23,826 bases of DNA from an uncultured Duganella sp. (GTDB lineage Bacteria > Pseudomonadota > Gammaproteobacteria > Burkholderiales > Burkholderiaceae), in NCBI GenBank assembly GCA_946482635.1, contig CAMLSG010000065.1, positions 1-23,826 of the forward strand, read 5' to 3'. Below, in pieces: positions 1-6,633 of the stretch. Below the pieces are notes generated by a model, which was given only the letters and a program-made list of their open reading frames with translations, was not told where the DNA came from and ran no database searches. Position numbers and translations under genes: made by a program. The first letter of the stretch is position 1. Each line of letters opens with the position of its first letter.

Positions 1-237
1 TTCCCGCACGAAGATGCCCCCGGCGTCAGCGTGTTCTACAAGGACGATGCGGGCGCGGTCTACCACACCTATTCGACCTACGGCCGCGGCGTGGAAGTGA
101 TGATGCACACTTATCGCTTCCTCGACCTCACCCCGCTGGGCAGGCATGAGGATGACTTGCCTTATACGATGGCGTGGGTCAGGCACCACGACCGTTACGC
201 GCAGCCGGCCGCCTCGTGCTGCGCTTCCCAGACCTGA
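1..237 (+). CDS. DUF899-type thioredoxin-like protein, C-terminal end (partial)
   Basis: Only the last 78 codons are in the window; the gene enters from the left in frame with base 1 and stops at a TGA at 235-237. The visible protein has the series GVSVFYKDD, VYHTYSTYGRGVE, YRFLDLTPLGR and WVRHHDRY. From recall, this is the highly characteristic C-terminal block of the DUF899 family (thioredoxin-fold proteins of unknown biochemical role, common in proteobacteria and actinobacteria). The last residues (AASCCASQT) hold a Cys pair that is probably a species-specific tail and not an active site. The catalytic-type N-terminal part is outside the window, so nothing can be said about its redox motif. 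The next gene begins 12 nt after the stop, so the two may be co-transcribed. Confidence 0.8.
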   Translation, partial: FPHEDAPGVSVFYKDDAGAVYHTYSTYGRGVEVMMHTYRFLDLTPLGRHEDDLPYTMAWVRHHDRYAQPAASCCASQT

Positions 238-249
238 TGCGGGGATGCC

Positions 250-663
250 ATGTCCACCTTCCGGCCCTGGCGGGCCGTGTCTTCGATCGCTTGCGGCCAC
301 CTGGCTTCAATGGCGGCTGTGGCAGCGGCGGTGGCCTTCCGGCTGCCGCTGGACCGCCCCGCGCTGCAATGGGGAGCCGGCGCACTGCTCCTTGTTGCAT
401 TGGCTTGCCACTTGCTCAGAGGGCATGCGCTGGCGGGGCAGTTGGGCATGGCGTTGTGGAGCTTCATCATGTCCACGGCTCACGGCGCAGGCTTCGTGCT
501 GATGCCTTCCCTGATGACGATCTGCGGACGCGGTGCAGTAGGGCCGGCGCTGATTGTCCTGGGGACAATAGGCATCCACATGGCGGTCATGCTTGCAGCA
601 AATGGCGCCATCGTATATATTGCCTTTTTAATAACAAAAGGGCGGGCTACACCATGCGCATGA
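250..663 (+). CDS. Small four-helix integral membrane protein, function unknown
   Basis: Starts at an ATG 12 nt after the DUF899 stop, with a GGGG stretch just upstream as a weak ribosome-binding site; 137 residues. Four hydrophobic segments are visible, at roughly residues 9-30, 38-57, 67-92 and 98-131, separated by very short loops, so it is almost certainly an inner-membrane protein. The third helix contains STAHGAGFVLMPSL; a TAHGAG motif inside a helix recurs, as I recall, in small uncharacterised membrane proteins of Burkholderiales, but I cannot name a family. An alternative frame spans the same bases as an N-terminal extension of the next gene. It is rejected because its translation is Arg/Pro-rich and lacks any export signal at the right place. 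The gene overlaps the next by 10 bp. Confidence 0.7.
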   Translation: MSTFRPWRAVSSIACGHLASMAAVAAAVAFRLPLDRPALQWGAGALLLVALACHLLRGHALAGQLGMALWSFIMSTAHGAGFVLMPSLMTICGRGAVGPALIVLGTIGIHMAVMLAANGAIVYIAFLITKGRATPCA

Positions 664-1265
664 TTTGCACCTTGCTTCTGGCAGTACTTCCTGCTGCACA
701 GGCCACAGACTGTCCGGCAAACCTCCGCTGGAAGGACGGTACATATGTCGAGCGCACGGATATCGAGCGAGGCGAACGGGGGCATGTGGTCGTCAAACAG
801 TTTGCCGACGCTATCGCCCTGGGCCTCAAAGTGCGCGGCGGAACGGCGAGCATGATCATCTTGACGGGGAAAGGTGATGATGAAGGGATCAGCTTTCTCT
901 GGGCGTCCGACAACGAAACGCCATCCCATTTCCGGAAGTCCAGCGCTTTGGTGGAGGGCCCATTTTGGAAGGAGCCTAAGCTTGCCGGGCCATGCGTACT
1001 AAAAGATCAGGCGACCTTGCAACTGAGTGACGGATGGATTCGCAGGAAAGGGATGATGGTCGACTATTCGATCAAGGAAGCCCCAGGCGTGGAGATCCAG
1101 GGATCGTGGCACTATGCCAGCCAGCTTCCGCGCATTCCGAAGGATGTCGATATGCAGGACTGGCGCGTATACCGGCACGATTCGTTGATCATGACGCTGC
1201 CAAAGGGGACGCCAATCTCTTTGGCGGGCGCGCTTGAGCAATTGCGCGGCCAGAAATCAAAGTAG
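654..1265 (+). CDS. Exported protein of unknown function
   Basis: I do not recognise this protein. The chosen ATG at 654 gives 203 residues that begin with a short Sec-type signal peptide: Arg2, a Leu-rich core (about residues 4-12) and a signal peptidase I site after AQA at residues 15-17. The mature part has a Cys near its start (TDCPAN) and a second in GPCVLKD, which could form a disulfide in the periplasm. The frame is open far upstream, but only this start gives an export signal, and an alternative in-frame ATG lies two codons later. It overlaps the 3' end of the membrane-protein gene by 10 bp, suggesting translational coupling and perhaps shared function. Its base composition is slightly less GC-rich than the neighbours. 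The real product could be periplasmic or secreted. Confidence 0.65.
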   Translation: MRMICTLLLAVLPAAQATDCPANLRWKDGTYVERTDIERGERGHVVVKQFADAIALGLKVRGGTASMIILTGKGDDEGISFLWASDNETPSHFRKSSALVEGPFWKEPKLAGPCVLKDQATLQLSDGWIRRKGMMVDYSIKEAPGVEIQGSWHYASQLPRIPKDVDMQDWRVYRHDSLIMTLPKGTPISLAGALEQLRGQKSK

Positions 1266-1270
1266 TTCCG

Positions 1271-2245
1271 TCAGGGCTTGATGATCACCTTGCCCGTGAC
1301 CTTGCGGGCGGCCATCGCTTCCAGCGCGCGCGGCGTATCGGCCAGCGCATAACGGGCCGAGACGTGCGGGAGGATCTTGCCTTCGGCCAGCCAGCCCAGT
1401 AGCTGCATCATGCCGGCCAGGTTGGCTTTCGGCTCGCGCTTGACGAACTCGCCCCAGAACACGCCCATCAGCGAAGCGCCCTTGAGCAGCGTGAGGTTCA
1501 GGGGCAGTTTCGGGATTTCGCCGTTGGCAAAGCCCACCACCAGGTAGCGGCCGCGCCAGCCGATCGAGCGGAAGGCCGGCTCGGCGTATTCGCCGCCAAC
1601 CGGGTCGTAGACCACGTCGGGGCCCTTGCCGTCGGTAGCTTCCTTGATCGCCTCGCGCAGGTCGCTATTGCTGTAGTTGATCAGGACGTCGGCGCCATGC
1701 TCCTTGCAGACCGCCAGTTTTTCCGCGCTGGAGGCTGCGGCAATCACGCGCGCACCGAGCGCCTTGCCGATCTCGATCGCTGCCAGCCCAACGCCGCCGG
1801 CGGCGCCCAGCACCAGCATGGTCTCGCCGGCTTTCAACTGGGCGCGGTCCACTACGGCGTGGTGCGATGTGCCGTAAGTCAGGGTGATCGCGGCTGCGGT
1901 GTCGAAGTCCATCCCGGGCGGCATCGGCATCAGCGAGGCGGCTGGCACCAGCAACTGTTCCGCAAAGCCGCCATGTGCGGAGAAGGCAATCGCCTTGTCG
2001 CCCGGCTTGAAACCCTGTACGCCTTCACCGACCGACAGCACCACGCCAGAGACTTCGTTCCCCGGCGTGAAGGGCAAGGAGGGCTGGTACTGGTACTTGC
2101 CCTGGATGATCAGCACATCGGGAAAGTTGACGGCCGCCGCTTTCACCTGCAGCACCACCTGGCCCGGGCCGGGTTGCGGGTCGGGTACTTCTTCCAGCAC
2201 CAGCGTGTCGGGCAAGCCCCATTCCTTGCAAACGATAGCCTTCAT
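1271..2245 (-). CDS. NADPH:quinone oxidoreductase-like MDR protein (zinc-independent)
   Basis: Encodes 324 residues of the medium-chain dehydrogenase/reductase superfamily, quinone oxidoreductase branch. These are NAD(P)H-dependent enzymes that reduce quinones or other activated double bonds. Visible features are the N-terminal GroES-like fold (AAAVNFPDVLIIQGKYQ, then FTPGNEVSGVV at about 59-69), the nucleotide-binding AAGGVG loop at 148-153 followed by a Rossmann helix, and the VVYDPVGG block. The clustered Cys residues of zinc-containing alcohol dehydrogenases are absent. The start was set at 2245 because a GGAGA site lies just upstream; the frame stays open 21 codons further but without a ribosome-binding site, and that stretch would overlap the dyads of the divergent promoter region. 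The stop is 5 nt from the convergent exported-protein gene. The substrate cannot be told from sequence. Confidence 0.88.
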   Translation of the reverse strand: MKAIVCKEWGLPDTLVLEEVPDPQPGPGQVVLQVKAAAVNFPDVLIIQGKYQYQPSLPFTPGNEVSGVVLSVGEGVQGFKPGDKAIAFSAHGGFAEQLLVPAASLMPMPPGMDFDTAAAITLTYGTSHHAVVDRAQLKAGETMLVLGAAGGVGLAAIEIGKALGARVIAAASSAEKLAVCKEHGADVLINYSNSDLREAIKEATDGKGPDVVYDPVGGEYAEPAFRSIGWRGRYLVVGFANGEIPKLPLNLTLLKGASLMGVFWGEFVKREPKANLAGMMQLLGWLAEGKILPHVSARYALADTPRALEAMAARKVTGKVIIKP

Positions 2246-2257
2246 ACGGTCTCCATT

Positions 2258-2281
2258 ATTATCGAACGATCGTGCGATTAT
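2258..2281. promoter_or_regulatory. Candidate operator: 24-nt dyad centred on ACGATCGT
   Basis: A near-perfect palindrome (10 of 12 half-site pairs) with the central 8-mer ACGATCGT and flanking ATCG/CGAT repeats, lying 13-36 nt upstream of the MDR start codon and in the gap shared with the divergent TIR gene. A symmetric AT-flanked CGATCG core of this length resembles binding sites of TetR-type dimeric repressors; that is inference only. No regulator gene is next to it. Confidence 0.45.
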
Positions 2282-2291
2282 GCCCGAGAAC

Positions 2292-2311
2292 ACTTTGCGC
2301 CGGCACAAAGT
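2292..2311. promoter_or_regulatory. Second candidate operator: loopless dyad with GCCGGC core
   Basis: The bases read ACTTTGCGCC followed directly by GGCACAAAGT, a 20-nt dyad with one mismatched pair and no loop. Absence of a loop argues for a protein-binding site over an RNA hairpin. It lies 10 nt from the first dyad and about 50 nt upstream of the TIR start codon, so it could control either or both divergent genes. Confidence 0.4.
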
Positions 2312-2360
2312 TTAACGCGCGGGAGGGGAATACATTGGGCTGGCAGGGGAGGCGATTGCC

Positions 2361-2966
2361 ATGAGTATCCGGTACGGCTGCTTTTTCAGTTACGCGCATG
2401 GCCAGCACGCATATATGAGCCACTTCAAGGACGACCTGGTCGACGCCCTGAAGTGCTATCTTGAGCCCCATTTCGACAACGAGACCGAACTCTTTGTCGA
2501 TAGCGAGCAACTGGGTGGTGGCGACGATATCGACCGTCGCCTGGCATTGGCCATGTGCCAGAGCGCTACGATGATCGTGATCTACACGCCGAAGTACGAA
2601 GCCCACCCATATACCCGGCGCGAGTTCGCTGCCATGCAGATGATCGAGGCCGAGCGCAGCGGCTGGTATGAGCTGCCCAGCCACCTGATCATCCCCGTCA
2701 TCATGACGCGCCATCCGCTGAACCTGCCGCGCCAGATCAGCGAGCCTGGCATGTATGTCGATTTTTCGCGCTACACGCTGGCAACCGGGGACTTGAAAAC
2801 CAACCCCGATTTCCTGCCCGATATCCGGCGCATCGTGGACCGCATCACGATGCACTACCACTGCCTGAAGGCGAGCATCCCGCCCGACCACGATTGCAGG
2901 CAGTTCGTGCTGCCGCCAGTGCCGCCGGAATGGCGCCCGCCGGCTCCGCCGCACTTCCCACGCTAG
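2361..2966 (+). CDS. Stand-alone TIR-domain protein, probable partner of the downstream ATPase
   Basis: 201 residues. The N-terminal ~125 residues read as a TIR domain: beta-A with CFFSYAHG at 7-14, ELFVDSEQLGGGDDID at 43-58 as the strand B/BB-loop region, and SATMIVIYTPKY at 68-79. Then comes YTRREF, in which Glu88 sits where TIR NADases carry the catalytic Glu of their WCxxE-like motif (here the Trp-Cys is replaced by Tyr-Thr). The C-terminus is proline-rich (185-201). TIR enzymes of bacteria often cleave or cyclise NAD+ in anti-phage defence; that this one does so is inference. As I recall, such single-domain TIR proteins occur next to KGGVGR-type ATPases, as here. The start at 2361 has a good GGGGAGG site 8 nt upstream. 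No signal peptide or membrane helix, so it should be cytosolic. Confidence 0.82.
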   Translation: MSIRYGCFFSYAHGQHAYMSHFKDDLVDALKCYLEPHFDNETELFVDSEQLGGGDDIDRRLALAMCQSATMIVIYTPKYEAHPYTRREFAAMQMIEAERSGWYELPSHLIIPVIMTRHPLNLPRQISEPGMYVDFSRYTLATGDLKTNPDFLPDIRRIVDRITMHYHCLKASIPPDHDCRQFVLPPVPPEWRPPAPPHFPR

Positions 2967-2987
2967 AAAAACCACTGAAAGAGCGCC

Positions 2988-4040
2988 ATGGAACACCTAC
3001 GCCTGCACCTGCCGCAGCTGCCCGCAGCTGGCGAAGTCACCACTTTTTACTCATATAAGGGCGGCGTAGGCCGCACCATGGCGCTGGCCAACCTTGGGCA
3101 TATCCTGGCATGCCGCCGTGCGGCGCCGGTACTGCTGGTCGACTGGGACCTGGAAGCGCCTGGCCTGCATTATTACTTTCCCGGCGCGGCGCAGGCACCG
3201 GGCGTGCTGGACCTGTTCGAGGAATGCCGCGACCAGCTCCAGGAGCGCGCCGGCCGCTATGCCAGCGACCAGGCGCTGGCCGAGGCGGTGCTCGATGCGG
3301 TGCGCTGGGAGCAATACCTGGTAAGGGCTTGCGATGACCGGCCACTCTGGCTGCTGCGCGCTGGGCGGTGCGATGGCGGCCATGCGGAACGCGCGGCGAT
3401 GCTGGACTGGCAAGGCCTGTTCGACGCTTGCCCCGCGCTGTTCCGCACCTTTGCGTCGCGCCTGGCGCGCCATTTCGGCCATGTGCTGGTCGATGCGCGC
3501 AGCGGGCGTGCCGACTGCGCCGCCATTTGCACCACCTTGCTGCCAACGCGGCTGGTGCTGGTCTTTGCGCCGAACCGGCAGAACCTGGATGGCCTGCAGG
3601 ACCTGGTGGTACGCGCTACCGGCTACCGCAGCTGCCATGAAGACGAACAGCGCCAGTTGCTGGTCTATCCGCTGCCATCGCGCATTGACACTTCGGACGA
3701 GGCGCAATGCGAGTTGTGGCGGCGCGGCGAAGACGGGGAGGGCGGCTACCAGCCGCTGTTTGAAGGCATGCTGGGCGAAGCCTACGGCTTGCCCTGGCTG
3801 TCGCTGGAAGACTATTTCAACGCGGTGCAACTGCCGCAATGCGCCAGCCTGGCCAGCGGGGAACCATTGCCGGCACTGGCCTTGCAGCAAAGTTATTATG
3901 CATTTATGCAATGGTTTGGCCAGGGCTTATGCCCTTGGCAACGCCTGCCGTCGGCGGGCGCCGCCACCTTGAATAACCACCACAGCCTGCCCCTGGAGCA
4001 GGACCGCACGGGGTACTGGCCGATACCCGCTGCGATGTAA
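2988..4040 (+). CDS. ParA/MinD-like P-loop ATPase of the KGGVGR subgroup
   Basis: 350 residues. FYSYKGGVGRTMALANLG (20-37) is a deviant Walker A in which the signature lysine (Lys24) is kept but the usual P-loop Lys before Thr is Arg29. VLLVDWDLEAPGLH (48-61) is the switch I/Walker A' strand typical of this subgroup. VLVDARSGRADCAAICTTLLP (166-186) is the switch II/Walker B segment, and LVLVFAPNRQNLDGL follows. The remaining ~150 residues match no domain I can name. In the SIMIBI class these proteins bind ATP, dimerise and often recruit partners. The gene starts 21 nt after the TIR gene with GAAAGAG as a ribosome-binding site, so the two form an operon. Its cellular role is unknown; scaffolding or gating of the TIR protein is a plausible inference. 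After the stop, 54 nt lead to surE. Confidence 0.85.
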   Translation: MEHLRLHLPQLPAAGEVTTFYSYKGGVGRTMALANLGHILACRRAAPVLLVDWDLEAPGLHYYFPGAAQAPGVLDLFEECRDQLQERAGRYASDQALAEAVLDAVRWEQYLVRACDDRPLWLLRAGRCDGGHAERAAMLDWQGLFDACPALFRTFASRLARHFGHVLVDARSGRADCAAICTTLLPTRLVLVFAPNRQNLDGLQDLVVRATGYRSCHEDEQRQLLVYPLPSRIDTSDEAQCELWRRGEDGEGGYQPLFEGMLGEAYGLPWLSLEDYFNAVQLPQCASLASGEPLPALALQQSYYAFMQWFGQGLCPWQRLPSAGAATLNNHHSLPLEQDRTGYWPIPAAM

Positions 4041-4081
4041 ATTTGTCGCCGCCGGCGCGCTGCGCCAGTCGTTGCTTCAGG

Positions 4082-4087
4082 TAAAAT
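4082..4087 (+). promoter_or_regulatory. Candidate -10 box of the surE operon
   Basis: TAAAAT lies 7 nt upstream of the surE ATG. No good -35 box is seen 16-18 nt upstream (that stretch is GC-rich), and no Shine-Dalgarno sequence stands at normal spacing. If real, transcription would start at or next to the start codon. Confidence 0.3.
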
Positions 4088-4094
4088 TCCCTGT

Positions 4095-4832
4095 ATGAGA
4101 ATCCTTATCAGTAACGACGACGGCTACCTGGCGCCTGGCATCAATGCGCTGGCGGAAGCCCTGCAGCCAATTGCCGATATCGTGGTTGTGGCGCCGGACA
4201 GCAACCGCTCTGGCGCCTCCAATTCCCTGACGCTGGACCGTCCCTTGTCGGTACACCAGGCGGCTAATGGTTTCTTTTTTGTCAATGGAACACCGACCGA
4301 CTGCGTCCACGTGGCCCTGACTGGCCTGCTGGATCATGTGCCGGACCTGGTGGTGTCGGGCATTAACAACGGCCCCAATATGGGCGACGACACCCTGTAT
4401 TCAGGGACTGTGGCCGCTGCCACCGAGGGCTACCTGTTCGGCGTGCCGGCCATGGCCTTCTCGCAAGGCTCCTACGGCTGGGCCAATGTCGATGCCGCCG
4501 CCCGTGTGGCGCGCGACCTGGTGCAGCGCTATCTGGAACTGCTGGACCGGCCTTACCTGCTGAACGTGAACATTCCCAACCTGCCGTACGAGCAGCTTGG
4601 CCCGCTGACGCCGACCCGCCTCGGCCGCCGGCACCAGGCCGAACCCGTGGTCAAGGCGCTCGATCCGCGCGGCCGCGAAATCTACTGGATTGGTCCGCCC
4701 GGTGCCTGCAAGGATGCCGGCGAGGGCACCGACTTCCATGCCGTCGCCAATGGCCGCGTGTCGCTGACGCCTTTGCAGATCGACCTGACCCATCGCCAGC
4801 AACTCGATTCCCTGGCAAAGGCTATCGCATGA
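4095..4832 (+). CDS. surE: 5'/3'-nucleotidase SurE
   Basis: 245 residues, the usual size for SurE, a cytosolic metal-dependent nucleotidase/exopolyphosphatase that dephosphorylates nucleoside monophosphates and is tied to stationary-phase survival. The N-terminal [10 protein letters not shown] gives the metal ligands Asp8 and Asp9. [12 protein letters not shown] supplies Ser39, and [13 protein letters not shown] at 87-99 supplies the Asn ligand and the phosphate-binding loop. The domain runs to the end without truncation. The stop overlaps the pcm start (ATGA), giving tight translational coupling. The arrangement surE-pcm-nlpD-rpoS is conserved across gamma- and betaproteobacteria. The start codon is unambiguous because the NDDG motif must lie near the N-terminus, although no clear ribosome-binding site precedes it. 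Confidence 0.96.
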   Translation: MRILISNDDGYLAPGINALAEALQPIADIVVVAPDSNRSGASNSLTLDRPLSVHQAANGFFFVNGTPTDCVHVALTGLLDHVPDLVVSGINNGPNMGDDTLYSGTVAAATEGYLFGVPAMAFSQGSYGWANVDAAARVARDLVQRYLELLDRPYLLNVNIPNLPYEQLGPLTPTRLGRRHQAEPVVKALDPRGREIYWIGPPGACKDAGEGTDFHAVANGRVSLTPLQIDLTHRQQLDSLAKAIA

Positions 4833-5713
4833 GCGACAAGACCCGCACTTTCCCGCTGCCCCTGTCATCCGTTACCGACAAGAGCCCGGCGAAGAAGCCG
4901 GTCTACAACAGCGTGGCTACGCCACAAACCGCAACCCAGAACGCCGCCCGCACGGCTGCAGCCAGCCCCGGCGGCTGGCGCCAGCCGCAGCCGGTGGCGT
5001 CGCCTTCGCGCGCCCATTCCTACGCCCAGGAACGCGCCCAGGTGCAGCTTGCGCCGCTGGCAGCACCGCGCCAGCATGCGCTGGTATCGGACGGCGTGCG
5101 GCGCGCCATGGTGCAGCGGGTGGCAAAGCAGGGCGTCAGCGACCCGGTGGTGCTGGGCGCGCTCGACACCGTGCCGCGCCATATGTTCATGGACGAAGGG
5201 CTGGCGCCGCAGGCCTATATCGATGCCTCGCTGCCGATTGGCCACCACCAGACCATTTCCCAGCCTTATATCGTGGCGCGCATGATCGAGGTGATGCGCG
5301 CCGGGCAGGACCTGCACCGCGTGCTGGAAATCGGCACCGGCTGCGGCTACCAGGCGGCAGTGCTGGCCTGCGTGGCGAAAGAGGTGTATTCGATCGAGCG
5401 CATCAAGCCCCTGCACGAACTGGCGAAGGCCAATTTGCGGCCGATGCGGGTGCCAAACCTGCGTTTGCACTACGGAGATGGTATGCTAGGCTTGCCGCAG
5501 GCGGCGCCTTTCGATGGCATCATCCTTGCCGCCGCGGGCCTGGAAGTGCCGCAGGCCTTGCTGGATCAACTGAATATCGGCGGCCGCCTGGTCGCCCCGG
5601 TCGGGGCTCGCACCCAGCATCTCGAACTGGTAACCCGTGTCAGCAAGAACGAATGGGTGCGCCAGACGCTGGAAGACTGCCATTTTGTGCCGCTGCGCCC
5701 TGGCACCGTTTAA
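4829..5713 (+). CDS. pcm: Protein-L-isoaspartate O-methyltransferase with long N-terminal extension
   Basis: 294 residues, against about 210 for typical bacterial Pcm. The core spans about 88-294: [16 protein letters not shown] at 137-152 is the family signature, and [15 protein letters not shown] at 166-180 is the SAM-binding motif I, followed by the acidic YSIE turn. The enzyme methylates isoaspartyl residues arising in aged proteins, starting their repair with SAM as donor. The first ~85 residues are rich in Ala, Pro, Thr, Gln and Ser with no predicted fold, and look disordered. The start overlapping the surE stop by 4 bp is the natural choice. A shorter start at the GTG near residue 90 (DGVRRAMVQ) would give the bare core and cannot be excluded. 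nlpD follows 16 nt downstream. Confidence 0.94.
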   Translation: MSDKTRTFPLPLSSVTDKSPAKKPVYNSVATPQTATQNAARTAAASPGGWRQPQPVASPSRAHSYAQERAQVQLAPLAAPRQHALVSDGVRRAMVQRVAKQGVSDPVVLGALDTVPRHMFMDEGLAPQAYIDASLPIGHHQTISQPYIVARMIEVMRAGQDLHRVLEIGTGCGYQAAVLACVAKEVYSIERIKPLHELAKANLRPMRVPNLRLHYGDGMLGLPQAAPFDGIILAAAGLEVPQALLDQLNIGGRLVAPVGARTQHLELVTRVSKNEWVRQTLEDCHFVPLRPGTV

Positions 5714-5729
5714 CACACAGATCAATAGA

Positions 5730-6623
5730 ATGACGAAGAACTATTCCCTTTTCCTGATGGCGGCCTCGCTGGCCGTGCTGACCGCATGTACGACCGTGCC
5801 GACCCAGGCGCCGGTCGAGGACCGCTCGGCTCCCCAACCCACGACTCCGGCGAAAACGGTAGTGGAGGAGCCGAAAGACAAGGAAGGCTATTACACCGTC
5901 CACAAGGGCGACACCCTGATCCGCATCGCTTTTGACCGCGGCCTGAACTACCGCGACCTGGCGGCCTGGAACAACCTGGCCAATCCGGACGACATCAAGG
6001 TCGACCAGGTGCTGCGCCTGACGCAGCCGGAAGGCGTGCAGGTCGCCGCCGTGCCGACCCCGCCGGCGATCGAGAAAACCCCGCCGCCGCCGCGCAAGTC
6101 GACGCCGAAGGGGGAAAAGCGCCCGTATTCGGATTCCGCCGTGGCCGATTTGCAGAAATCCGACGAACGTGCCGACAAGCCTACCCTGGTGGCCAGCCTG
6201 GCCCCGGCCCCGGCGCCGGCCGTGCCGCCGGCAGCGGCAGTCAGCGCCGAAGACCGCGACCTGTCGTGGACCTGGCCTTCCGATGGCCGCGTGGTGGCCC
6301 AGTTCGACGAGGGCAAGAACAAAGGCATCGACATCGCCGGACGCGCCGGGCAACAAGTGTTGGCTGCCGAACGAGGAAAAGTGATGTATGCCGGTAGCGG
6401 CATCCGCGGATATGGTAATCTCGTCATTGTGAAGCACAGTAACAGCCTGTTGTCGGCCTATGCCCATAACCGCTCCATCCTGGTCAAGGAGGGGCAGGAA
6501 GTGCGCAGGGGGCAGGCAATTGCTGAAATGGGGGACTCCGATACCGACACGGTCAAGCTGCACTTTGAGATAAGGCAGCAGGGCAAGCCGGTGGATCCAT
6601 CGAAATTCCTGCCTAACCGCTAG
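5730..6623 (+). CDS. nlpD: Murein hydrolase activator NlpD (LysM plus degenerate LytM lipoprotein)
   Basis: 297 residues. A lipoprotein signal ends in the lipobox LTAC with Cys20. A LysM peptidoglycan-binding domain covers 54-97 (YYTVHKGDTLIRIA). A Pro/Ala-rich linker follows (about 100-175), then a LytM/M23-type domain at 183-293. That domain is degenerate: the position of the first zinc-ligand His is Asn197 (NKGIDIAG), and the first His of the HxH pair is Lys276 (KLHFEIR). It should therefore be non-catalytic, as in the amidase activators NlpD and EnvC that switch on cell-separation amidases such as AmiC. The start at 5730 was chosen because it alone gives the lipoprotein signal; the frame is open 31 codons upstream inside pcm. 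It lies between pcm and rpoS, as in other proteobacteria where the nlpD body carries rpoS promoters. Confidence 0.94.
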   Translation: MTKNYSLFLMAASLAVLTACTTVPTQAPVEDRSAPQPTTPAKTVVEEPKDKEGYYTVHKGDTLIRIAFDRGLNYRDLAAWNNLANPDDIKVDQVLRLTQPEGVQVAAVPTPPAIEKTPPPPRKSTPKGEKRPYSDSAVADLQKSDERADKPTLVASLAPAPAPAVPPAAAVSAEDRDLSWTWPSDGRVVAQFDEGKNKGIDIAGRAGQQVLAAERGKVMYAGSGIRGYGNLVIVKHSNSLLSAYAHNRSILVKEGQEVRRGQAIAEMGDSDTDTVKLHFEIRQQGKPVDPSKFLPNR

Positions 6624-6633
6624 ATAAGCACCC

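Noticed and set aside
174..653. N-terminal extension of the exported protein across the small membrane-protein gene
   Set aside because: It is Arg/Pro-rich, lacks a signal peptide at its own start, and displaces a clear four-helix membrane protein; the signal peptide appears only from 654.
1271..4040. MDR oxidoreductase as a third component of the TIR-ATPase module
   Set aside because: It is divergent, belongs to a widespread metabolic family, and shares only the promoter gap; NAD(P) use alone is too weak a link.
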